DNA of 64,000 nucleotides from Struthio camelus (GCF_040807025.1 NC_090942.1:65614911-65678910), one strand, 5' to 3'; counted from the stretch's first letter, positions 13,701 to 27,100 are shown. Program-made: numbers and translations. Notes: generated by a model not told the origin, from the letters alone.

Positions 13701-14102
13701 TCATTAAAACTCTCTAGCATTTAATTATCACCAATTAGCAACTAAGTGAGGCAACATCTTATGCAGCAGACTGTTAATATATTATGTGCAGGGAAGGATG
13801 GTGCTCTCTGTGTTGTTGAGACCATGGTGAGGGGGTCATCTTGGTTAACACTCAGCAAAATATCCAACTGTAGTCTATTAGTAAAATCAGGAATCAGTAT
13901 TACAGCATTGCTGTAATAATCTGTTTGATGTTTAACCCTGGTCAGCAGTGTTATCTGTACACAGGGCACTGAGGGATCCTTTGGCATTGACAATGAGGAA
14001 TATGAAGCTATGCCTGTGGAGGTGAAGCTGTTACCCCGGAAACTCCGTTTCTTCTGTGATCCCAGAAGGAGAGAGCAGATGCTCCATGCGACAGTTCAGT
14101 GA
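1791..14102 (+). CDS. AGK: Acylglycerol kinase, mitochondrial (AGK), C-terminal six coding exons; 5' part lies outside the window
   Basis: AGK phosphorylates diacylglycerol and monoacylglycerol to phosphatidic and lysophosphatidic acid, and is also a subunit of the mitochondrial TIM22 carrier translocase. Coding exons: 1791-1848, 4236-4383, 5494-5591, 7888-7958, 12190-12274, 13965-14102 (stop TGA). They give 598 nt and about 198 residues, roughly human residues 225-422. Each exon has AG/GT borders and the phases close across all five junctions. Recognisable stretches are [19 protein letters not shown] in the first exon, [12 protein letters not shown] in the second, [15 protein letters not shown] in the third, [12 protein letters not shown] in the fourth, and [21 protein letters not shown] in the last. 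The N-terminal membrane anchor and the glycine-rich kinase site (GGDGT-type) belong to upstream exons not in this window. The exon at 12190-12274 is the most divergent from human. DENND11 converges on it from the other strand. Identity rests on recognition of the family, not on a search. Confidence 0.95.
1849..4235 (+). other. AGK intron, no gene seen
   Basis: This intron separates the exons at 1791-1848 and 4236-4383. It starts gtaaag and ends at an acceptor, gtaaatccaag, whose pyrimidine tract lies some way upstream (tcttctgtcttccctttct at 4203-4221). It is AT-rich with a T-run at 3353-3371. Open frames here, such as the one near 3719-4096, show no family signature and are treated as chance. 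Confidence 0.75.
5592..7887 (+). other. AGK intron with an inverted repeat and simple A-rich sequence
   Basis: The intron is bounded by donor gtaaga (5592) and acceptor tttttccatag (ending 7887). It contains A-runs near 6463-6477 and 7350-7365, a (AAAT)-type stretch near 7317-7334, and the 15-bp inverted repeat 7297-7311/7370-7384. No coding similarity was recognised. Confidence 0.7.
7297..7384. repeat. Perfect 15-bp inverted repeat enclosing A/T-rich simple sequence
   Basis: The arm cttttgccaggacag at 7297-7311 is the exact reverse complement of ctgtcctggcaaaag at 7370-7384. The 58-base spacer holds AAAT repeats, AAAAAACTTTTTT and a run of about 14 A. The arms do not extend further. This is the form expected of a small fold-back element or of a template-switch event. 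It lies inside an AGK intron. Confidence 0.7.
7959..12189 (+). other. Largest AGK intron in the window; no gene seen
   Basis: The intron starts with a consensus donor gtgagt (7959) and ends at ttgatttgaacag (12189). The sequence is unique-looking and AT-rich. It has a small hairpin (gctcagtg/cactgagc at 8310-8317 and 8333-8340), T-rich runs, and a 12-base direct repeat atttaccaaacc near 12079 and 12098. Short open frames here are not supported by any family signature. Confidence 0.7.
12275..13964 (+). other. Last AGK intron, no gene seen
   Basis: Donor gtgaga follows exon end 12274, and acceptor tgttatctgtacacag ends at 13964. There is nothing coding or clearly repetitive in between. Confidence 0.7.
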
Positions 14103-14435
14103 GAATTTATGTCAAAGGGACCACTGTTCACCAGCCTTCTCAGGTTCTCTTCAAGGCACATGAGACCTCACTAACTTGATAAACCCCACCCGACAAATGA
14201 ATTATTTGGCCAGTTTATGCACAAAGTACTTCTGTTGGAAGTGGCTGATTTGGCAAGTCTCAAAGGGGCTAAAAGTGCAAATTAGACTCTAAGAAACGCA
14301 TGCTAACTTGATGGCATCTTTTTCTTCCCCCTAAAGAAGTCTCAGTGTTCCATTTACAGCACTGCAGGCTGAGTGCTGTGTGTCAGATGCTACTACTTTA
14401 TTGCAATTGTATATTAAAGTAAAATGAAAGCACAT
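14103..14435 (+). other. AGK: AGK 3' UTR with candidate ATTAAA polyadenylation signal
   Basis: After the stop at 14100-14102, the first plausible plus-strand hexamer is ATTAAA at 14413-14418, about 310 bases downstream. A second candidate, AATAAA at 15996-16001, would give a 3' UTR of about 1.9 kb. The sequence alone does not say which is used. An AATAAA on the opposite strand (14397-14402) lies 10 bases from the ATTAAA. Confidence 0.5.
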
Positions 14436-16044
14436 TTGTCCTTGTGTTGGCAGGATTAAGGTCTACCTTGCCTATGTATAAATCTCAGGAAGCTTGGGAT
14501 CATGGGAAAAAAAATGTGTGGGGGGAGTAATGCCAAGGAAACCTATGGAATGATGGAATTGCCACATTAAAACAGGTGGTTGGTTATCTACTCTGTCACA
14601 AAACAAGTTTGGAGATCAGTGATAAAAAGCTTTAGAAGGTATTTAAAAACTCCCAGTATGTATCTGCTTCCTCAGGTATGCTGGACTACAGCTTGCATGT
14701 TTTTAAGTCTGAAAATGGAATTTTACCCTATTTTTTCCTAATTCATGTACTTTGAGCTCACAATTGTCCTCAAACAAGAAAACCTGCAGAAGGAACCTTC
14801 TACATCATCTGATGATCTGCAAACTTCTGTAAGGTTCTACTCTTCTGAAACCACTTACTGATTCCTTGAGTGGCTCATTAAGATAGATTTGTTATAGATG
14901 CTTATTTTTTTTTTTCATCTTGCCAGATTAAACAGCACAGAGTTCCAGTTAATGTTGTAGAAATATAATCCTTTGATCAAGTTTAGGTATGTTACACAGA
15001 AGCAAATTGGAAAATGTCATCTTTGACCTGAAGCTATATGAAGTAGCGGGTGGAAAGATCCTTTAACAAGCCAAATGAACCTTTTTTTGTAAGTATTCCT
15101 CTTATTCCTGTAGTAATCCAACAAAGGGCATCCAAATGACTTAGTAGTCTTTGTATGTGGTTGCTCTTCTCCTTTAATGTAAACAGCCCTCATCGCTCCT
15201 TACACAAGCTACAGCATCCCCTTGAGCCCCAGTTCTGTAATTAGCTTTGTTGCCTTTCTGAGCTTCTGTTTATAGCTTCACTTTAATTGCCATAAGGAAT
15301 TACTGTTAACTTATGCGTTGTTCTTCTTAGCATAATCTACAAGTTGACTTGCTTTCCCCTTGCTTCCCGGAGAACAAAAAATCAATCCTTACTTTTTCTG
15401 ATGTGATTGCTGTTTGTATACAGCTCTCCTGTTATGCTCTGATCTAGTCTAAGTTGATCTGTAGATCCTTTGCTGTAGTCAAAAGGAGGACATTAGTGAA
15501 TTGACTTCTAGCAGCATTGTAAGGGCCATATGCTGTTGCAACAGCATCCTCTACTGGAGACCTGCTAGAGAAAAAATGTTTTGAAAGGGGAAGAGTGTTG
15601 GGTTTGTTGAGCGATGCTGTAACCAAACCGAATGCTGTCCTTCCCTAGGCAAAGGATGAAACTCATTACCTAAGGCAACTGAAATGGGAAATAAGCTATT
15701 AGGGCAAGCACTTGTCCCTTTCTTAGCTAAGGTAAGGGGAGAGTAGAAGCCTGCTAGTCCTTTTTCATAGTTATGCTGGTGACAGAGTCGGTCCTGTGCT
15801 GTCTTTCATTTGATCTGCAGCAATTAAGAGTGTCCAGTGGACCCCTGGGTCGCTCTCTGGGGAAGATGTTGGCTGCGCTCTGCTGCTCTTGCTTGCCAGA
15901 GTCACCTGGAACATTGCTCTGTGGCCACTGGCTCATTCCAGGTCAGTGGCAGTTCTTGCCAACTGAATTTTCCTTGAGCATCATGATGCTTCTGTAATAA
16001 AATTAATATTTTTGCTGAAGTGGAAGGAAAGACAAGGCAGCAGC

Positions 16045-19000
16045 ATTTCGGAAAGGTAAGCTTTAATTGTATTTTTAAAATATCTGTGTTTTAGTAAGCA
16101 GTTCCTCTACGCAGGCCTGTGCCTGGGGGAACAACCCTGTATCTGCAAGGTGCAAACAACATCAGAGCTCTCTGAACTTCAGCCAGCCTGCTCCAAGGGG
16201 AAGGATGATAGGAACCAGCTTCTGGTTCATCTGCATCATTTTAAGGGGAAAATGACTTAACTCCATTCCATACCATACACTCAGAAGCATGGCTCCTGCT
16301 GCAATGTGATTCCTTGCTTGAGGGTAACCAAGAGCTCTTTCCGGAACTGGTATTAATGCTGTTTTGCTGTTGAAGTACCAATGAGATACAGGCTAATATT
16401 TAAATAGACATACCCCCAGAAGCTTTAACTACTGTTAAAGAGATTTTCCCCTCTTTCTTCTTCATCCCAGTATTATTGAGTATTTCTAGATCTCTGAATA
16501 GCAACATTGTACCTCAGGGTGGGAAGGTGAGGAAAATTTTATAGAAAATAAGTAGAGGTTAAAAACCACTATTTACAGGGCTGAAGAAGGGACTCCCTTC
16601 ATATATTTATCTCTGACATCAAGACAAAACAACTTTCTTCCTATGAACTCCAAGACAGAAAGGAAGAGTAGAGTTCTAGGTTCCCCCTCATGAAAACGCT
16701 TACCCTGGCTTCAACTTACAACCTCATTCTAGAAGGGCTTAAAATACTGTAATATAGATAAAAAGGAAGGATAACAGCTTAATGATGGACCAGGCCAAGG
16801 CATCTGTTTATTTTAACCATAATTAAACATTCTCATTTGAATGGCACATTGCATTAACCAGGACCTGAAATCCTGGTTCATAGGCATTTAGTATCCCTTT
16901 GTTTTAGACAGACACTCTTTTAAGTCAGTACTTTCTAGGCCCTTGCAAAGACATTTGTGTTGTCTTCTCCCACCATCGCTAGACCATTAGCTTTCAAAGA
17001 AAAAGGAAAGAGCAACCAACTTGGAAGTAATAGCTATGATGAGAGAATTTAGGTTAGGATGATGCATGCTTTGTACCTAGACTTCTGCAGTGGGAAGGAG
17101 TACTTTTGCCCTGGTATTCCAGAAACCACTCTCTTTCTTTACCAAAGCAAAGCATGCCTGTCCCTTGCATACTCTGTCACAAAGAGGGCCACAGCTCCAC
17201 CTAACTTTTTCCCCATCCACTTTGGCAGTTCTTAAAATGGAAGAAGTAGCACACAGACTTGTTAAGGAAAACTGTTTATCTTTTCCTTTCTTCAGTGGTT
17301 AGGAAGCAAGCTGTACATAATAAGCAGTACAGTAAGTTACTTGCTTTCTCTTGAAAAGGTGACAGAACTTTATTCCGTCCTTAAGGATGCTGGATAGGAG
17401 AGCTCATGTCTTATTACAGACAAGATCATTAGCTCCAACATACATTGGAATAACTACTCCATTTATGCGGGAAAATAAGGTATTAGCATGTCTCTAAGAC
17501 AAAAATGAACTTGAATTCAATGAAATGCCTCCCTACCTAGTATCCATTCCAAGTCTTGGTTGTACTCAACTCTAACTAGACAAGCTGGCTAACCTGGCCT
17601 AACCTTGTAGTAGGAAGACTTTCCCATGATTCAAGGATGTCCCTTGTTCAGATTAAAAAACTAGCTTTCATTACTCTCCTGAGCTTTGCCTTCCAATCAA
17701 AATAGTACAAGTAGTAATAATTCAGTACTTGATTACACATTTCTAGTCAAATTTGGGTTAAGATGCTACTCTGAAGCTGTTGCTCTCTCGTTTAAATCCA
17801 ATCAGGTACAAACTGAGAACCTGTAATGGCTGTAGTACTACTTTAATATTAGAGAGGAACACATTGGACTGTCTACCAGGCCACAGGATATATACATGGT
17901 TATTGTAAACCACCTTTCAGCCTAGGCTCTGATCACCAGCAACTGCCTAGAGACAACATACTAAAGAAATTAAAGGCACCACTTGTAAAGGCAAAGTACT
18001 CCAAATGGAGAAGAGGATTTTGCAGTAATCAGCAATATCCTACCTTGTGCCACCCTTTCCTTCCTCTTTAAATCAAAATATACCAAATAACTGACTCCCT
18101 TGCAGCTGCTAATATTCAAAAAAAGCAGCTATTAAGTGCCAAGGAGGGGATTTTTTTTTTTTTAAATTCACACTTAACATGACTGTTTTATCATGAACCC
18201 AGAAGAATCAGCTGTGGGGGAGAGAATGCTCAGTATTGTTGGTTCCAAGGCTAGGGAAAAAAAAATAAGCCTGCTAAACAAGCCTTAACAGCCCAAGCTG
18301 TAGCCATTCATGCTATGTACCCATTTATCAAGGACTTTCTACATGCAGCAGCAATAAAAGCAATATCTATTCTAGTCTAAGATGACTATGCAGAGGGAGA
18401 GTTCATGTTGCAAAGGACAAAACAAAGAAGGGCTAGGAGATAGGGGAGGTCTCGAAATTCTGTTTTCTGTCTGAATACTTCTTGACTTTTCTAGCAGTGA
18501 CCTTCCAAGAGAGGCTGTAGAGGAACAAAATTACAAAGGAAATCAAAATAGGCTACAGCAAAATAGGCTGAGTTGTGCCATGGCTGCTACTTCTAGAGTA
18601 ATCTCCTTGCTTTGATGCTTCTGCACCTGTGCAGTTGCTAGTAATTGCTGCTGGCCCCACTGACAGTTTCTGGAAAGTAGAGGATAAATAAACATTAAGT
18701 AATAATTTTGAGAGATTCCACCTGATGGTTTCTAGCAGTGCTTTCTCACAGAACTGATGTTCTGACAGCTTGTGAACACAGTGCTCTAATGCAGTTTGTT
18801 AGAAAGACTCAGGCTGCAGAGGGCTGTAAAACTTCAAAGACAAAGGTTTGTTCCTATTCAGTTCAACAGAAGAATTACTGATAGGAAGGAGAAGAAAAGC
18901 CATTAACAGCTAACCACAGCTGAACTAAGTAGCAAACAGATTAAACAATGAGAGGAAGAATTTCTAGAGTAATTCCAGTTCCTTTTTTAATATCTAAAGG

Positions 19001-21180
19001 AAGTTAAGTAAGAAGTCACCTTGCCTGCCATACTTCCTCAGGAGTCTTAACTGCAGGCAACATGTTAACTAAAAAGTGGAGGAAGAAAGCGCAGCGATTA
19101 TGGGTCACTTTTATATGAGAGGTATCAATTTAAAAATAAAGCCTTTCCTCAAGGGAAAAAAGACTGATCTTTCCATTTCATGTTGTTCAGCTCCCCTTTT
19201 TCTCCCCCGCCCCCAACCTTCTAAGGATAAATATGCTGCAAGGAACTGCCAATACAAGCAGCAGCATGTTTTCGCCTGTGAAAAAAAAAATCTGTGCACC
19301 CTGAAAAAGCAGGCAGGGGAGAGTGCTCAGTGAGACAGGCAGCTCACAACACTGTAAGACACTGATGCTCGTACTGGTGAACTGTGCAGTGAGCCTTGTG
19401 AGGTCTCTGATCCCACACCTATCTAAAACCCCCTGAACCCACGGTAAGCAAAACTACACCTTTGCTGCAGATAGCTAGTCTTCAAGGAAAAAAAACAGGC
19501 TCTGCTAACCTCTTTCCTTCCAGAGGAAGACAGTCCACAGAGGGTCTGGTTGAAGAACATTTGCTTAATGTGTGTTAAAACAATTAGTGGGTGAAACTTA
19601 AGTGGTTTGGGTGCTCTCTTGTCCTATAAAATGTTAGAATAAATGGATATACTACAGGCTGCATTTCTACAAACTGCAGAAAGGCTCCTAGGTGCTGACA
19701 TCAGGCATGGCAGAAGCAGCAGCTAAGAAGCTAAAGCTACAGTCCAGGATGAACTGTTAGTTTAGAGCTGATGCTACTACTGGCTGCAGCAAGTCACACC
19801 CACAACCTACAGTCCCATCCTTAGATTAAGGATGGCTAAGGGTACACCCTTTGCAGGCACAGGCTTTCTGGAGGGAAACTTTTGGCCATGCATGAACTGA
19901 ATTCCGTTCCCTCCATTTCCCCCCTCCCCCCCCAAACAGAAGAATAAGAAATCCTATTCACTTGGTTCTACAGTTTCTCTGCCCAGGAAAAAAGCCTTAC
20001 TGTTAGACATTGCTTCTTCCAGCTGAGCCAAACTCCTAGGGAACTCCTGCAAACAATAAAGCCATTCCAGATCCGCAGCTGAAAGGTCACAGACTGCTCT
20101 CTACTCCACACTGAAAAATGAAGACAGCAGCAGGCAGTGATGAAGGCTGCTTGACAAAGGAGGAGCAGCAGACAGTGTTAAAGCAAAGAAGTGACAAGTA
20201 CTGGCTGCTACTGTGATATTAGCGCATACGCTCCAACCCAATCCTGTCCAGCACCTTCTGAACAGAGGCTGGCAAGCATAACAACTGCACAGTGTCTCAG
20301 TGAAGTTGGTGCCTGGTCAATGGGCATCTGTCTTGCTGGTTTGAAGATCTTAACCAAAGCAGCAGGTTTAATGCAACTGAAAACCAGAGGAAGTGGAAGG
20401 AGGGATTAAGTAGAGATGGTGCTCTTCACCAGCTATGAGATGGGTGTAGTCTTTGCCAGTTTTTACCACCTCAGATGCTGGAAGTGAAACTATGCCTCTC
20501 CGGTAAGCAAAGTTGTAAGCTCTCATAGCATTCTCTTCCCCCAAACTTGTTTTTGCCACTGAAGAGAAAGAGTGGCTTTATTCCAGCTCAGCTGCTAAAA
20601 GTTGGGTAAGGAATGTTTAAGGAGTCCAGTTCTGTTATCATTGGTTTAACTGTCCCACCATGTTTACTGGTGGAACAGGCAATGCTTTATGAGACTGGGC
20701 CACTACCAGCCTGTGCTGAAGCTCTCTTCAGTCCCCAGATATAAGGGTGAAGAATAAGTGGAAGCAGAAGTGCCAGTCAAGTCTTAAGAGCTCAGTTACA
20801 GCATTTCACATTGGATCCTATCAGACAAAGTGCTTTCCTGAAGTCTTCAGCCCTCAGGCATCCAAAATCTAGCTGTCACTGGCAACAGTGAGGATTGGTG
20901 CAAAGGTGCCACTAGTCCTACGTAAACAAAACAAAAAACCACAAGTGAAAAGGAAAGGGAGATGAAAACAAAAACAAACAGGAGCAGTTACTCCTTGGGG
21001 AATTTGAAGGGAAGAAAATAAAAATCACATTTTGTTTTAAAATCATAAATACTTGTGTATAAAGTTATTAAATAAAATGAGATCCGTCCAGTGGCTGTGG
21101 TGAGTTCCAGTGACATTCCTAAGCAATGTCTGGTAGTCTTTAAAACGCCCTGTCTGCTCTCCATCTCTTTTGCCGTTGGT
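16045..21180 (-). other. DENND11: Probable long 3' UTR of DENND11
   Basis: Human DENND11 (KIAA1147) has, as I recall, a 3' UTR of several kilobases in its last exon. The 5.1 kb downstream of the bird stop codon (CTA on the plus strand at 21181-21183) holds no recognisable gene. Minus-strand poly(A) hexamers are AATAAA at 20577-20582, 17369-17374 and 16807-16812, and ATTAAA at 16062-16067. The most distal end is set here at the ATTAAA plus about 17 bases. Extent and site choice are inference. Transcription here converges on AGK. Confidence 0.45.
20651..20677 (-). other. Small stem-loop in the DENND11 3' UTR
   Basis: tgtcccacca (20651-20660) and tggtggaaca (20668-20677) pair at nine of ten positions around a seven-base loop. 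On the DENND11 strand the loop reads GTAAACA. It is a possible RNA stem-loop; function is unknown and chance is possible. Confidence 0.4.
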
Positions 21181-24100
21181 CTAAGTGCAGCAGGGGTTGT
21201 CAATGACTAGCATAACATCAATGCCATATACTTCCAGCAGGTCCATAAGGAAACTTCGGTCCCCTTGGGGATCCAGGCCCATGCCCCGTGCATGCTCAGC
21301 TGTCAATGTCTTGTCCTGGCTGGCTGACACCTCCATCAGTGTCTGAAATATCCGGTTGTTCTGTTCCATGAAAAACCTGTAGGATAAAGTTAGTTGAGAT
21401 GATGGCAGAGGACCAAAAAAAAAAAAAAAAAAAACAGCATATTTACTGCACAGGCACAAAGCCCCCCCAAACTACATTTAACCCACTTTAATCATAGATC
21501 CCACCTTATTAAGGTGGTACTATAGTAATTTTCCATCCACCCTGTGGATGACCTGGAACGAACAGAGATAAAGCAGTAACTTTTAATTTACAGTGGTGCT
21601 CTGGTCTGGCTGATTTATCCTAGGCATTTTCCTCTTCAGAAGAAAGCCACATTATCAGCTAATGTGTACTTTGTGGTAATTAAGTGGAGACATCAGACCT
21701 ATAGCTCCCATAAAGCAGAGGAGGAAACAATGTTTTCACCCAGCTGGTAAGCCATTAGGTAAATAAATTCTCTATTACTGGAGCAGAACACAGTAGTGAA
21801 AGAGCTACTGTTCACCGACTGCTTTCCTAGGAAAGTGCAAGGCTATTCTAACAAGAGCTTTGACTACACCTAAGCAGCTCAACAATGGAAGTTCTGCCTC
21901 GACAGCCCTTTACACAATTTAATCCCATTACTTCTCACCTGCTATAGACTGTGAACAATAGCAACAGGCAATGAAGGGCTTCAGAGCTGGTACAGGTGTG
22001 GTTTTCATCTAATCCTGTACCTTATACTCTACACCCTGTTCTGGTTCCTCTGTTTCCCAAATTAAAAAAAAAAAAAAAAAAACACACACACATAAATGGG
22101 CTAGTCCTTCACATTCAGCTCTTATCTTCATGTTGTACCTTCCACAGCATAGTACAGTACCTGCTTCCTACTGACACTGCTTTCCTGAGCCAACTGTTCT
22201 TGCATAAGAAGTCCTATGGTGCTTATGTTTTCAAAAATGGGAGGGGATTCTTTCATTTCTAATTGTGTTTTAAACATTCTCTTCTTCCTCCTAGCACTTA
22301 CAAGACCTCAGTGGAGATTAATATGGTTGCATTTGGCTTGTCAAGCTGCAAAGAAGATGATGGAAAGAGAAAGAGCCAGTTTGGTGATAAGATCCTTGGA
22401 AGAACTCAGGCCTGACTATGGAAGTATGTTAACCATGATGTTTCATAGCATGCCAAGCCAGGGCACCATGAAATCAGTGAAAGAGGTTCCCTAAGTACAA
22501 CAGTGACCAACTAAATAACTAAGTAGAGATATCCACTCACAAGATGAAGAGGTCCTCTTCACAGGAGCTACAGTCTTCGCCAACTTCTTGAGAATACATT
22601 AACAGCTGCCTGGGGGAATGGAGATAGATTAAATGCACCTACCTACAGTGAACCTCAAAGCAATATCAGAAGGCAAGGGTTATAACAGAATACTTCACAT
22701 CCATTTCTTGCAGACAAATCAAGATTAGCACCATTGCCCCAATATCTGAGGCAACCAGGTAATCTTCTAAGGCACTGGACTAGAAATCAAGTTAGAGGGC
22801 TATGTTTTCAGTTCTGCTACTAAGCAATCATGAGTCATTAACAAGTCTCAGCCTCTGTGCCTCTCCTCCGGCCTTCTGTCTGCACCATCAGTTCACTATC
22901 AGAGTGGTCATGTGCTTGCAGAGAGCCCCGGGGCTCTCACACCTGTCAGCTACAGTAGAACCAGAATCTCAGAGGTGAGCTGGAGTAGTGGGAAATTTGG
23001 AAAATATTAAGGAATAAAATACAAAGGAGCAGTGTCCTTTCCATTCCACATTGCACTGCTCTCCCAGCAAGGACCAGGGCCACTCAGATCTCTGTTATTA
23101 CCTCTGGTCATTGAGCCGTCGATACTTCTCCTTATCAGCACTGTTAATTTTCAGGAGTGGTTGCAGATGCTCATGATACGTCTTCACATTCTGGTTGTCC
23201 ACATAGACATCATAGAGATCCCGTTTCTCCTCAAAGATCTTTTCTGTTGTACCTGCCAAAATCAGAGAGAGTTGATTTTCAGAGAAGCATGTTGCTTTCC
23301 CTGCAGGCCAGCTGTTCTCTCCTGCTTTTGTAGTTAGTCATTCCATGAAGTTAGTCATTTCCCATCATGGCACCCTCAGTTTCATTCTACGGTCTGGTGT
23401 CTCAAGACATTTTTCAACCTGAAGTTAGAAAAGTCCCATTTGATCTGTCATACTTACAGGCCACATATGACACTTCTGTCTCCAGCATTTCTATGTCTGC
23501 CACATTCACATAGAAGAATGGTTTGGACTCTGGTACAGTTCCTCCAAGACCAGGTAGAGAAACGTTGGCAAGGCAACAGCAGCAGTACACTGCAGGCAAG
23601 AGAAGTACATGCTGAGATGCTTTCAATATTCCCTCCAAAGGCATTCTGAACCTTGCTTTCCCAGTTCTCCTGCAAATTCCTATGAAAGCAATGATTACAG
23701 CAGTAAAATGCCTCTGAACACCAGAATTTCTCATGTGGGAGCCTATATTTTGGATGGGAAATAACCAGTTCTCCCATAGGAATCCCACGTTCTACATTCC
23801 ACAAATTCATTCAGTGCTCTTATTTCCTGTATTTGACAGTACCACCAGGTAGGCTCTTCCCAGAAAGACCTGAAGAAAAGCATTTTGTAGGAAACAGACA
23901 AATGCAGGCCCAAGAGTATCTCCACAAGGAACAGGTGTGATGGAGTTTGAAGGCCTGCATCACTTCCATCCCCTCAGTACCCACAGGCACTCCTGCAGTT
24001 CTTCAGCCTACTAGTCAAAGCTCTGTGATGTCCCTGAAAACATACCTCTATAGCAGACAACTCCAACTGGGGGTGGTGAAAATATCAATATGCGCTTGCG

Positions 24101-27100
24101 CAGCAGGGCAAACTTCCAGAGGACAAGGATCTGCTCACCAAAGAATTTGATGAACTGAGACATACAGCCAGCAGGATGTGTGATCTGCAGGTGGAATAAA
24201 AGGGAAGAAAAGAGCTCAGAGGTGAAACAGGGACACAGGCACAGATGCTATATCTGAACGTGGGAGCAAGACCAGCACGCAGCAATGCCAGAGAACTGCA
24301 GCTTGTAACACTCAGCTCAAGTAGCAAAATCTTACCTAAAGCAGCCTACAAGTGCTGGAGTGGCTGCTTATATAAAGCAGCATGATACACCAGTAAGGAG
24401 CAGCAGCGCACTGCACATCCATGCAAGCCTCAGAGCCCCTGCCTCACCTTCATCTCCGGATACATGTATCTGTGGATGGACGGCAGCCAGTGGACAGGTT
24501 GCTGAGAGGTGGGGGTGTCCTTGCCAGCAGGGAGGACTCCTTTCTTGTCATCATAGAATGCCTCTAGATGGGAGTAGTGCCCTGGCATCTCCAACTGGTG
24601 TCTGGAAAAGAAAGGAAGAAGAGATCTGTAGTGTCTGCAGACTACCTATTTAGTGTTCTTACTCCCAGCTGACATCTGCTTTCCTAGCTAGCAAAGAAGC
24701 CCTGGGCACCTCAGTTGCCCAGACTTACTTTGGAGGGCATTAGGAGAGATGCAACTTTCAGTGCAGCCAAAGAACATGGGCAGGACTGAAGCAGACAGTA
24801 AGCTGATCCATGCATAGGACTGATCCTGTTTTAAAACATTTTCAGGTAGGAATAGCTTTCCCTTCTACCATCACCAGTTCCCCCTGCCAAGCCCACTCAA
24901 CACAGCAGAGGGATATACCAAGCCAGGATCACAGTCATAGCTTTAGAAGCTTTTTGTGAGCCCTTAGTAAACCAGTTTTCAGAAGGCAAGGAGGGAAACT
25001 CCTTGTTCTCTCAACTCTCACTTTGTCAATTGTGTCCCTACAGTGTTTCAAAATAAGTAGTTTGATTAGCATTTGACTAGCCTGTTAGTAATCAACACAA
25101 TAAACAGACTACAGCGAATTTATTTTTTTTCCCCCTTCCCCAGATGCGAGTCTGTACTCTCTGTGGAGAAGTAGTCATCGAAGGAAATCATAACTTGGCA
25201 TTCCAAATCCACTGTCCAGCGAGGCAATGTTACCTCTCCCAGGAATAGACAGTGTGTGCCACAACCAGAACAGTCTGCAGTGTAGGCATGCAGCATCCTA
25301 GTACCCATACACTTTCAGACAGCTCCATACAGCTAAATAGGTGCACGTAGGACTGGCCATTGCCAGTCCTATACCATAAGGCAACTTACCTGACCTGGTT
25401 TTCCAGGAAATGCATGTACCTATACAGCAGGGTATAAGAGGGTGAGAGAATCCCCACAGACTTCATGCGGGCACCACGCTCTAACTCACTCTCCACGGGC
25501 ATGTTGGCAAAGCAGGCCAAGCCAAAACAGAGCCCTTTCCGGAAATAACTGGGGACAAATATTTGACAGAAGAGTTAACGTTAAAAGAGGAAAGAGGAAG
25601 AGAGAAAGCTAACCAACCACCAAAAATACTGATTTGGGAACACAGAGGAAAAAGTTCACTTTTTAAGCAAACCCTTGAAATCCTACCCTGGTATTCAAAA
25701 GGCAGATGACAGGCCTCAGGTGTTCTAGCCTTCTCGGGAAGATGACTGCAATACAGCATGTTCAAGCCAGCAGTTCTCAGTGCCTCTGCCACTACAGGCC
25801 CTACCAAATACATCTCTCAGTGAGGCAGCAAGTAAGGAAAGTACTCAGAAGGAAAGTCTCGCAGAGGATGCAGGACCCTGTCAACACAATGCTGTTCTAA
25901 GGAAAAAGAGGCTGCATGGCATAAAGTTGCAAATATAGTCTAGCTACCTAGTCATATTTTGGGTGCCAGGACCTGGAAGCATGCTTTAGCTGAGTGCAAG
26001 GGAAAAGTCTATATGCCTTTGAGCAAATAAGCGTTATTCCTGACCAAAAGGAAAGCGCATTGCAACAGTGGGTTATTGAAAACATGGGCACGGAGACAAA
26101 TCCTAGTTAACATCTTTCCACTGTGAGAAAGAGCCAACAAAGGAGAAAGTGAATGAAGAACAGGATGGTTATCACAACATTAAAAGGATCCCAAGGCCTT
26201 GGCAGAATTAAGAACCTTTTTCTAAGTCCTTTCCCTACAAAATCCTTCCTATTGCAGTTTTGCCATTCCTTCTCCTCCACCCTAGGCCTTTCCTGTCTGT
26301 CCCCAAAGTCTGCTGTGCAGTATGCATTAATATTTGTATACCAGTCAGAAGCTGGCCTCCCCCATTTGCTGGCTGGCCTCCACAGCTAAAGTTGTCATAT
26401 AGTAGGTCCCGTATAGCTAGCAGGTATTTGAGGTGATGCTGAGAGTACTGGAAGAGTATCTTTGGCTCAGATGGATACAGTTTAGCAGCAGTTTAATGCA
26501 GGAGCTTAACCTCCTGGGTGGTATTTTTCTTGCCTGTTTTGAACTAAGGGATGGTGGTGCAGATGGACAGCTAAGAGGAACAAGAAGGTGTAGTATAGCT
26601 CAGACATACTCACATGAAGTCTGACTGGATTTTGTGGGACCCGCTTGCCATGGATTTGAACTCCACACCTTCCAAGTCAATATCTTGGGGTAAACACCAC
26701 TCTACCATGTTGCCTGCAGAGAAGCAAATGAAAGCTTTATTTGGGTGAACAGGGTCACGACACTCATTACTGAAAGGTAAACACCAGGAACAGCCAGTTG
26801 CTGCTTTTACATCACTGGGATGCCAGTAACACTGCACTAACACAACTCCTGAGAGTTAGCAGAGCTAAACATCACGGGAAGAGGCAGTGTTACTGTGCTC
26901 CATGTATCTCTTGTAAACTTTACCTGTTGCAGCACAACATCCAGGTATTGCAAAACTTTTGGAGTTGTTTCAGAACCTGTGCTGTTTTGTGGGCTTATGC
27001 TTTAAATGTTTAATCACAGAGCAACTACAAATTTATCTCGCCAGGTACTCTGATAGCAGAGGAGCTATGGTACTAATGCTGTTCCATTCTTGGCTGTTTA

